From assembly GCA_018241455.1 (NCBI GenBank), contig JAFEDW010000070.1:1-8836 (forward strand): DNA of 8,836 nt. Reading direction: 5' to 3'. The translations under genes and the position numbers were made by a program. Shown here one piece after another: positions 3,754 to 8,836 of the stretch. Origin of the DNA: Pseudomonadota bacterium (GTDB lineage Bacteria > Pseudomonadota > Gammaproteobacteria > Steroidobacterales > Steroidobacteraceae). The notes beneath the pieces are model-generated. The model saw only the letters and a program-made list of their open reading frames with translations. It was not told the origin of the DNA and made no database searches. The stretch's first letter is position 1. The number at the start of each line of letters is the position of its first letter.

Positions 3754-6168
3754 CTATCGCACGAAGCTGGCTCGCTTGTTCACGTCGCGAGCGCCGATAC
3801 TTCGTAACCAGGCCACCTTCACTGCATCATTCATCAGCATCGCTCCGGCGGCGGCCGAAACGACAAAAGCCATCTGCGCGGCGCTCAGAGGTTGAAGATC
3901 CCCGAGACCAACGAATGCCAGGAACAACCCGACGAGCGCATCGGCGCACATTGCGACCGCCAGGGGTCGACTCGGAGTGGATCGCCAGAACGCCCGCCGC
4001 TCGCGAATGGAGACGATGGAGAACAGCGCAAAGAACAGCAGCAGCTCAAAGGCAAACATACGCAGTCGTCCGGGCGTCTCGGCGAGGCGCCAGTGTGACC
4101 ACCCGAGCCAGAGCGCGGCAGCTGATTCCAGCAGCATCAGGATTCCGAGACCGACGGCCACCGCAATGAGCGGCTTGATCTTCCAGGATTCCGGATGACT
4201 TGCCCCCTGCGTACGATCGGTGGACAGGGCGATCTTGACGAAGTCGGTCATGAAGACGAGCAGGACCATCCCCAGCGCAGAGATCACGAAGCGTCCGGTC
4301 GCCAGGTACGCGGCGACGACCAGCCCCGCCTTGAGGATCGTGCGGCTTACCTTGTTGATGATCCAGGTCAGCACTCGCTGATAGATCGCACGCCCACCCG
4401 TCACGAGATCGATGATGCCCGCGAGCCCTTCGGTGGTGAGAACCACGCTTGCCGCGCCCTTTGCAACGTCAGTGGCACCGCTCACCGCTATGCCCACTTC
4501 GGCCTGACGAAGCGCCGGCGCGTCGTTAACGCCATCGCCAGTCATGCCGACGACATGGCCTGCATCCTGAAGGGTCTTGACGACGTGAAACTTGTCCTCG
4601 GGGAACACCTCCGCGAAGCCGCTGGCCTCCTCCACGGTCACGCGAGCCTGCTTGATGTCCTGATCCAGAAGTGTGCGCAGCGCCGATGCACGACCGACAT
4701 CACCGATCCCGAGTTCCGTGGCAACGGCCCTCGCCACTGGCAACGCATCGCCAGTGAGCATCTTCACGCCGACACCCAAACCCTTGAGTTGCTCGATCAG
4801 CTGGCGGGAATCGCGGCGCGGCGCGTCGTACAGGAAAACGAGACCGACGAACTGCAGGACCCCACCCACGGGTCCACGCGCGACCGCGAGCGCTCGCCGT
4901 CCGTTGACTGATTCTGCGTCCGCCTGCGATTCCAGCGCGGCGATCGCCGCGGCGTCGAGCCGCGCCTCGTCCGCCACCGTGCGCAGCGCCCCTTTGATGA
5001 TCCGAATGTCGGTGCCACCGCGGCGAACCACGGCTTCCGTCCGCCGGCTGGCGGGTGAAAACGGGGTGAAGGACGACTGCTGCTCTGCCGGGTCCAGCAA
5101 GCCCCGCTCCCTTGCCGCTCGCAGGAGCGATTGATCAATTGCATCCTGGTTCGCATCGTTCGACGCCATTGCGGCATCTCGAACGACATCCGCCTCCGAG
5201 AATCCGGGCCGCGGCAAGGCAGCCGCCAGCGAAAGCCGGTTCTGCGTCAGGGTTCCGGTCTTGTCCGCGCAAACAACATCCATCGAAGCCGCATCTTCCA
5301 CGGCGCTCAACCGCGTAATGAGCACACCCTGTCGCGCGAGGTGCACGGAGCCCAGCGCCATGCTCACCGTGAACATGACCGGAAGCGCCACCGGCACGGC
5401 ACTCATCAGCAACACCAGGGACAGCGGCAGAATATCGATGAGCGATGTGCCCCGCGTGACAGACAGGATCGCGGTGACCGCCACCAGCACGCCCACTATG
5501 GCGAAGAGCCAACGCACCACACGGTTGATCACCGTCTCGACGTGGAGCTTGGGGTGCGCCGAGGCCACCAGCTCGGTGGTTCGACCGAAGTAGGTCTTTC
5601 GTCCGGTGGCGACTACACGGGCGGTCGCCTCGCCCTGCTTGACTGTCGAGCCGGAGTACAGCCGTTCGCCCGGCTTGCGCGTGAGCTCGGCCGACTCGCC
5701 GGTGAGCGCGGATTGATCGATGCGCACCTCGCCTGCTGCCACGTCGGCGTCAGCCGGCACGAAATCGCCGGCGCGAATGCGGATCACATCTCCCTGCACG
5801 ATGCCCCGCGCATCGATCATGGCCCAATGGCCATCCCGCAGGACACGCGAGGTTACCCGGAGCTTCGAGCGCAGCGCGGCCACGGCCGCGGACGCTCGGG
5901 ATTCCTGGAAGAAGCTCAGCACGGCGTTCAGGACGAGCAATGACAGAGCAATCCAGAAATCGGCGCGCTTTCCAAGTGCGAGCGACAGAGCCGCAATCAG
6001 CTCAAGCATCCACGCCGATAGTCCCCAGAACTTGCTGAGGAACTTCGCGATCGGATGCGCCGCCGGCTCCGGAACGTCGTTGGCGCCGTCACGTTCGAGC
6101 CGCGCGGCCGCTGCGCCGGAAGTGAGACCGATGGCAATATCCGACGATTCGGTCTGTTGCGCGCTCAT
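3754..6168 (-). CDS. P3A-type P-type ATPase (plasma-membrane proton-efflux family)
   Basis: The 804-residue product is a complete P-type ATPase. Landmarks, numbered from the ATG, are the actuator motif TGES (about 156-159), TM4 with PVALP (about 259-263), the phosphorylation site DKTGTLTQ (Asp302), the nucleotide-binding FTPFSPASRRTEA (about 367-379) and KGA (about 392-394), MLTGDA (about 470-475) and the hinge TGDGVNDAPAL (about 543-553). About ten membrane helices are visible: two pairs before the P domain and six after. There is no N-terminal metal-binding domain and no CPC-type motif in TM4, so this is not a P1B heavy-metal pump. The layout fits the P3A proton ATPases. TM6 carries TDFVKIALSTD, retaining an Asp where the plant/fungal pumps have their essential one, in a variant context. 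ATG at 6168 is preferred over a GTG one codon earlier. The likely role is proton extrusion at the inner membrane. It is convergent with the epimerase gene and divergent from the lipoprotein gene. Confidence 0.93.
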   Translation of the reverse strand: MSAQQTESSDIAIGLTSGAAAARLERDGANDVPEPAAHPIAKFLSKFWGLSAWMLELIAALSLALGKRADFWIALSLLVLNAVLSFFQESRASAAVAALRSKLRVTSRVLRDGHWAMIDARGIVQGDVIRIRAGDFVPADADVAAGEVRIDQSALTGESAELTRKPGERLYSGSTVKQGEATARVVATGRKTYFGRTTELVASAHPKLHVETVINRVVRWLFAIVGVLVAVTAILSVTRGTSLIDILPLSLVLLMSAVPVALPVMFTVSMALGSVHLARQGVLITRLSAVEDAASMDVVCADKTGTLTQNRLSLAAALPRPGFSEADVVRDAAMASNDANQDAIDQSLLRAARERGLLDPAEQQSSFTPFSPASRRTEAVVRRGGTDIRIIKGALRTVADEARLDAAAIAALESQADAESVNGRRALAVARGPVGGVLQFVGLVFLYDAPRRDSRQLIEQLKGLGVGVKMLTGDALPVARAVATELGIGDVGRASALRTLLDQDIKQARVTVEEASGFAEVFPEDKFHVVKTLQDAGHVVGMTGDGVNDAPALRQAEVGIAVSGATDVAKGAASVVLTTEGLAGIIDLVTGGRAIYQRVLTWIINKVSRTILKAGLVVAAYLATGRFVISALGMVLLVFMTDFVKIALSTDRTQGASHPESWKIKPLIAVAVGLGILMLLESAAALWLGWSHWRLAETPGRLRMFAFELLLFFALFSIVSIRERRAFWRSTPSRPLAVAMCADALVGLFLAFVGLGDLQPLSAAQMAFVVSAAAGAMLMNDAVKVAWLRSIGARDVNKRASFVR

Positions 6169-6340
6169 CACTTACCCGCGAGGCCTGGCGATCGGAGGTC
6201 TTTGTCTTGAGGCCATACTACTGCGCGTGGCTTGTTGCACGCCTGGTCTATCCGCAGCCGAGAAGCGGTTTCTTTATTGCTATCCGTGGAATGAGGGTAA
6301 TTCCGTATATGCAGGACACGCCAGCGGCCTCAGTGTAATC

Positions 6341-6371
6341 AGCGGTATATAAGCGGTATCCCGCTTGCGGG
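6341..6371. promoter_or_regulatory. Repeat-rich control element before the lipoprotein gene
   Basis: AGCGGTAT occurs twice in direct orientation (6341-6348 and 6352-6359), exactly 11 bp apart, one helical turn. The second copy overlaps an inverted repeat AAGCGG-TATC-CCGCTT (6351-6366), which overlaps a further palindrome CCCGC-TT-GCGGG (6360-6371). This lies in the 246-bp divergent region between the ATPase and the lipoprotein gene, 44-74 bp before the lipoprotein start. Helical-phase direct repeats are typical of response-regulator sites, so it is a candidate operator. No clear sigma-70 promoter is visible beside it. Confidence 0.4.
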
Positions 6372-6414
6372 CGCTACGCCTCGGTTGTGTCTTTGCCTGG
6401 CGCAGGAGATTGTC

Positions 6415-6780
6415 ATGAAACGCTCGATCGCAATCTGTGGTCTTGGGATCCTGCTCACCAGCCTGCCGCTGGCCGGCTGCGTCACGGACGGGTACACCTA
6501 TGGTGTCGGGATGAGCTGGTCCAGCTATCCGTATGATGGCTGGTATGACGGCTATTACGGCCAGATCTACGACGGCTATTGGGGTACGGACAACTACTTC
6601 TACTTCCGCCAACATGACCAGGATCGATACTATCGCCGCGGCGACAGCAATCATTTCATGCGAGGCGATGCGGCGCCCGATCCGCGCTTCCATCGGTTCG
6701 AGGGCCAGACGCGGCAGCCGCCGCCAGGAACGCGCATGCCGAAGTACCCGAGGCAGCATACCAACGGTAACCGCAACTGA
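6415..6780 (+). CDS. Tyrosine-rich lipoprotein of unknown function
   Basis: The 121-residue product begins with a clear lipoprotein signal peptide: MKRS, a hydrophobic core (IAICGLGILLTSL) and the lipobox LAGC with Cys22 as the lipidation site. The mature part has many Tyr, Trp, Gly and Asp residues between about 26 and 67 (for example YPYDGWYDGYYGQIYDGYWG) and then a basic, Pro-rich tail. No enzyme motif is visible. The C-terminal half looks intrinsically disordered. The ATG at 6415 has AGGAG (6404-6408) at good spacing. Similar Tyr/Gly-rich lipoproteins occur in many proteobacteria without assigned function; an outer-membrane or periplasmic anchor role is only a guess. It is divergent from the ATPase gene and may be controlled by the repeat element at 6341-6371. 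Confidence 0.8.
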   Translation: MKRSIAICGLGILLTSLPLAGCVTDGYTYGVGMSWSSYPYDGWYDGYYGQIYDGYWGTDNYFYFRQHDQDRYYRRGDSNHFMRGDAAPDPRFHRFEGQTRQPPPGTRMPKYPRQHTNGNRN

Positions 6781-6806
6781 CGACCCTGGTGTCCGGGCCG
6801 CCGATA

Positions 6807-6840
6807 AGTCAGGTTCGGATTCAGGGAACCGCACCTGACT
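6807..6840. terminator. Hairpin after the lipoprotein gene, possible terminator or attenuator
   Basis: AGTCAGGT (6807-6814) is perfectly complementary to ACCTGACT (6833-6840), with an 18-nt loop that contains a further short GTTC/GAAC pairing. It lies 26 bp after the lipoprotein stop. No T-run follows, so it is not a classical intrinsic terminator; it may stabilise the 3' end or be incidental. Confidence 0.3.
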
Positions 6841-6916
6841 GCAGGCTGCGAACTGACGCGCAATACGCATCGCGATGCATTGATCATGCCCGGTCTTGGC
6901 AGAGACCATAGGCGCA

Positions 6917-7495
6917 ATGCCACTCGATATCGCGAATCGCCGCCTCCCCGAGCGCTCCACCTACCGCCGCGACGGCGACCTGTGGCTGATCGAATTGAAA
7001 TTGCGCGAGCCGCGCCAGTTGTTTCACACCCTCGATCCGGCACCATTTCACGAAAAGGACCTGGATCCAGCTGCCGAACAATATATTGAAGACGCGGTAC
7101 GTGAGATAGGACAGGACAAGCCCATGAAATTGATCGTGCATCTGCCGGCAGCGATGTGCGACTCGGATGACGCACACTCCCTGCCGCAGGCGGTCGCGAA
7201 CTACTTTGACAGCCGTGCGCGGCAGGCACGGGTTGATCTGCGTCGATTGTTGAGTCGTGGCGGTCTCAACCTTGCCATAGGTGTCGGATTCCTGATTGCG
7301 TGTTTGTGGCTGCGCCGATTGATGATCGCGACTGCGGGCTTCGAAGTGCTGGCCGAGGGACTACTGATCATCGGTTGGGTGGGATTGTGGCGCCCGGTCG
7401 AAATCTTTCTCTATGACTGGTGGCCTATCCGCCGCCAACAACAGCGATTCGCAGCGGTCGCACGCATGCCTATTCTGATTGTGCCGGAGGGCTGA
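6917..7495 (+). CDS. Conserved protein with two C-terminal membrane helices, function unknown
   Basis: The 192-residue product starts MPLDIANRRLPERSTYRRDG. A soluble N-terminal part includes the charged stretch LWLIELKLREPRQLFHTLDP (about 22-41) and HEKDLDPAAEQYIEDAVREI (45-64). Two hydrophobic helices follow at about 117-138 and 144-166, and the product ends with a basic cytoplasmic segment (RRQQQRFAAVARM). The DWWPIRRQQQRF region right after the second helix looks conserved in homologues as I remember them. I know of no assigned function. A TTG at 6896 in the same frame is a possible alternative start; the ATG at 6917 is preferred because the recognisable sequence begins there, though neither has a strong Shine-Dalgarno signal. 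It is the second gene after the ATPase divergence point and may share a transcript with the lipoprotein gene, 136 bp upstream. Confidence 0.75.
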   Translation: MPLDIANRRLPERSTYRRDGDLWLIELKLREPRQLFHTLDPAPFHEKDLDPAAEQYIEDAVREIGQDKPMKLIVHLPAAMCDSDDAHSLPQAVANYFDSRARQARVDLRRLLSRGGLNLAIGVGFLIACLWLRRLMIATAGFEVLAEGLLIIGWVGLWRPVEIFLYDWWPIRRQQQRFAAVARMPILIVPEG

Positions 7496-7562
7496 GACCT
7501 GGACTGCGCGTCAATTAGCTGTCGTCGCTCTGATTCGCGAACACTTCGCTGTGCTGCCGGTC

Positions 7563-7680
7563 ATGAACGACAACTGTCACAGCGCGCGCACGATGCTCGA
7601 CGCCTACGCCGCTTGGGCACAGGGCGCGGCCGCATCCGACGTCGCGGCGGTCCGCCGGGCTACGGGTATCGGGACCGACA
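7563..7680 (+). pseudogene. C-terminal relic of a tyrosine recombinase (integrase)
   Basis: One frame reads CHSARTMLDAYAAWAQGAAA and then SDVAAVRRATG. In tyrosine recombinases a late His (usually in LGH) is followed nine residues later by the nucleophilic Tyr. Here His (7578-7580) and Tyr (7605-7607) have exactly that spacing, and YAAWxxGAxxxDVxAIRRAM is a C-terminus I recall from proteobacterial integrases. The Gly of LGH is Cys, and nothing upstream resembles the rest of the catalytic domain (the Arg and Lys boxes); the sequence before 7563 directly abuts the previous gene. This is a remnant, not a working enzyme. It suggests an integrated element once lay here. Confidence 0.5.
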
Positions 7681-7813
7681 CACCGGGGACCGATCGGCCC
7701 GGACTACTTCGGCGGAGAGAGAAAGATTGCTCGCGGCTTCGCCGTCGTCGGTCGCCGCCGCTTCGCGTCGGCTCCCCGAACCCGACTGGTCAACACTCGA
7801 AACTGGCGGGAGA

Positions 7814-7843
7814 GAGACATCCTCATCGGCCGCCAGGTACCTG
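7814..7843 (+). repeat. First copy of a diverged 30-nt coding-like repeat
   Basis: Read in frame this segment encodes ETSSSAARYL. A similar segment at 8288-8317 encodes DTSSSTAKYL. By eye 23 of 30 bases agree and most mismatches fall at third codon positions, suggesting a once-shared coding sequence. Confidence 0.4.
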
Positions 7844-8287
7844 ATTCTGAGGGGCTATTCTCGCTGTTGAATTAAAATACCATCAAAAGTACCAACAGAA
7901 ATACAGGGCGGGAGCGACTCCTAGAGGCTCGCAATACGTAATGTAGTTCTACCTACCTTGGCCTCGTCCAATCCCTCCGCCTCGAGATTGACGCATGCGG
8001 CTCTAGCCGGACTAGCGGCAAGCAGGCGGCGGCCTTAGCGTCGTCAGCTGTGCGATTCGAGGTGGCGAGACCAGTTTTATAGACTTTTTCTTTCAATCAC
8101 TTAGCAGACCCGCCCTCACGCTACGGTGGCATGAAAGCGCATCAAGGTGCACGAAACGCTATGTTTTCGCTATGTTCTTTCGGGCGCCATTTCCGATGCA
8201 TTCGCGCGTGCAACTGTGTCACCGCCTCTTTTCGCGGGACCGAAGGCAGCCAATCCTTGGAATTGCCTGCGCTTTGAACTGACGAAA

Positions 8288-8317
8288 GACACATCCTCAT
8301 CAACAGCTAAGTATCTG
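8288..8317 (+). repeat. Second copy of the diverged 30-nt coding-like repeat
   Basis: This segment encodes DTSSSTAKYL in a plus-strand frame and pairs with the copy at 7814-7843. Similarity does not clearly extend on either side, so both may be remnants of the same protein family rather than a recent duplication. Confidence 0.4.
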
Positions 8318-8452
8318 GGCCGAATCAGCGGGAATGCTAAGATCGACCGGTTCGACATCCACGCACAAGAGTTGAACGCCTCGATCGCCACCGCCAGGGA
8401 CGTTGGCAATCAGACGGCAGTCCGGCGCGGCGACATGGTACGGGGATCGACT

Positions 8453-8804
8453 TCAACGGTCACGCAGAAATACGGCTGGCGCACAGCAGCTCGTCGAGCT
8501 CGGCATGGTAAACAGCCGCATGAAGGACTACTTCGACCTTTGGATTCTGCTCCGTGACCAAAGAATTGATCGCCGACTTGTGGCAAAAGCAATTCGCGCA
8601 ACTTTCGAGCGCCGGCAGACCAAGATCCCCGTCAACGCGCCACTGGGTCTGTCAATAGAGTTTGCATCGGATGCGCTGAAGACTTCTCAATGGAACGCGT
8701 TTGTCGCGCGGAACAATCTGGACACGCCTGAGTTGGGCCATGTTCTAGATGTCCTACGGGAGCGCGTTGACGGGTTTTTGCCTAGTAAGGAAGATCAACG
8801 ATGA
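8453..8804 (+). pseudogene. C-terminal remnant of an AbiEii-type nucleotidyltransferase toxin
   Basis: From about 8484 the frame reads QLVELGMVNSRMKDYFDLWI, then RRLVAKAIRATFERRQTKIP, PLGLSIEFASDALKTSQWNA and FVARNNLDTPELGHVLDVL, ending at a TGA at 8802-8804. This matches the C-terminal third of AbiEii/AbiGii-family proteins, whose conserved block reads close to EKFEAMVxLGMxNSRMKDFYDLW. Just upstream, in another frame, STVTQKY (8453-8473) corresponds to the ETVVAEKFE that should precede it, so there is a frameshift near 8474-8483. The nucleotidyltransferase core (the GS/KGG and DxD region), about 180 residues in the family, is absent. The toxin should be inactive. No AbiEi-like antitoxin is visible in the window. 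Confidence 0.75.
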
Positions 8805-8836
8805 AACCAGCGGGCGTAGAGGTAACCACCGGAGGC
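8801..8836 (+). CDS. Start of a downstream gene, cut by the window edge
   Basis: An ATG at 8801 overlaps the stop of the AbiEii remnant as ATGA and is preceded by AAGGA (8788-8792) at suitable spacing. It gives MKPAGVEVTTGG before the window ends. The arrangement suggests a gene once translationally coupled to the toxin gene; too little is present to name it. Confidence 0.35.
   Translation, partial: MKPAGVEVTTGG

Larger units (their letters stand above)
7681..8452. other. Gene-poor decayed stretch between two relics
   Basis: I see no convincing intact gene in these 770 or so bases. Frames are open in places but lack Shine-Dalgarno signals and recognisable domains. Base composition is uneven, with AT-rich patches at about 7866-7905 and 8076-8107 set in otherwise GC-rich DNA, unlike the rest of the window. 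The only structure found is a pair of similar 30-nt coding-like segments (7814-7843 and 8288-8317). I found no tRNA-like cloverleaf or attachment-site duplication by eye. Confidence 0.5.

Noticed and set aside
4195..5943. Long plus-strand frames inside the ATPase region
   Set aside because: They are His/Arg-rich mirror frames of the P-type ATPase, which carries every family motif on the minus strand.
3754..6168. Heavy-metal (P1B) exporter such as CopA, suggested by the copper-like operator upstream in the window
   Set aside because: There is no N-terminal metal-binding domain or CPC-type motif, and TM4 has PVALP, which fits the P3A family instead.
6280..6960. 226-codon minus-strand frame opposite the lipoprotein
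   Set aside because: The plus-strand lipoprotein has a signal peptide, lipobox and Shine-Dalgarno sequence, whereas this frame has none and spans intergenic DNA.
8170..8409. 79-codon minus-strand frame in the right-hand gene-poor stretch
   Set aside because: It has no ribosome-binding site, no recognised domain, and composition consistent with a chance frame.

Overview
The window looks like an accessory, stress- and metal-related stretch of a high-GC proteobacterial chromosome or large plasmid. The gene families (DUF3703, DUF2938, a MerR/flavodoxin/epimerase cluster, a P3A-type ATPase) and the GC-rich codon use fit a beta- or gammaproteobacterium, but nothing fixes the genus. There are no rRNA or tRNA genes and no CRISPR array.

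Region 1 (1-1181) is a remodelled heavy-metal locus. On the minus strand are the start of an AraC-like regulator cut by the window edge (1-98) and a clearly broken CueR-type MerR gene (109-341). Divergent from them, a CueR-like promoter/operator with the MerR-typical 19-bp spacer (434-464) sits in front of a small protein with 11 cysteines packed into 24 residues (506-706), which reads as a metallothionein-like metal-binding protein. A DUF3703 gene (792-1181) follows. The local regulator is dead but its apparent target genes are intact.

Region 2 (1362-3741) is a self-contained MerR regulon. One MerR-family gene (2475-2903, minus) is flanked by two nearly identical promoters (1362-1392 and 2918-2948). 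Each has a -35 TTGACT, a 19-bp spacer and the same 7-2-7 dyad AAGTTGA-CT-TCAACTT. The first drives a membrane protein (DUF2938) translationally coupled to a flavodoxin-like NAD(P)H oxidoreductase. The second drives a short NAD-dependent epimerase-like protein. The layout predicts that one effector-sensing MerR protein controls both transcripts, and probably itself.

Region 3 (3754-7495) holds a complete P3A-type (proton-pump-like) P-type ATPase on the minus strand, convergent with the epimerase. Divergent from it are a tyrosine-rich lipoprotein and an unrecognised protein with two predicted membrane helices, both on the plus strand.

Region 4 (7496-8836) is a graveyard of mobile and defence genes. 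It contains a relic of a tyrosine recombinase C-terminus (H-x8-Y then YAAW), a gene-poor stretch with two diverged copies of a 30-nt coding-like segment, and a frameshifted C-terminal remnant of an AbiEii-type nucleotidyltransferase toxin. The start of a further gene runs off the right edge. This suggests a decayed genomic-island boundary.
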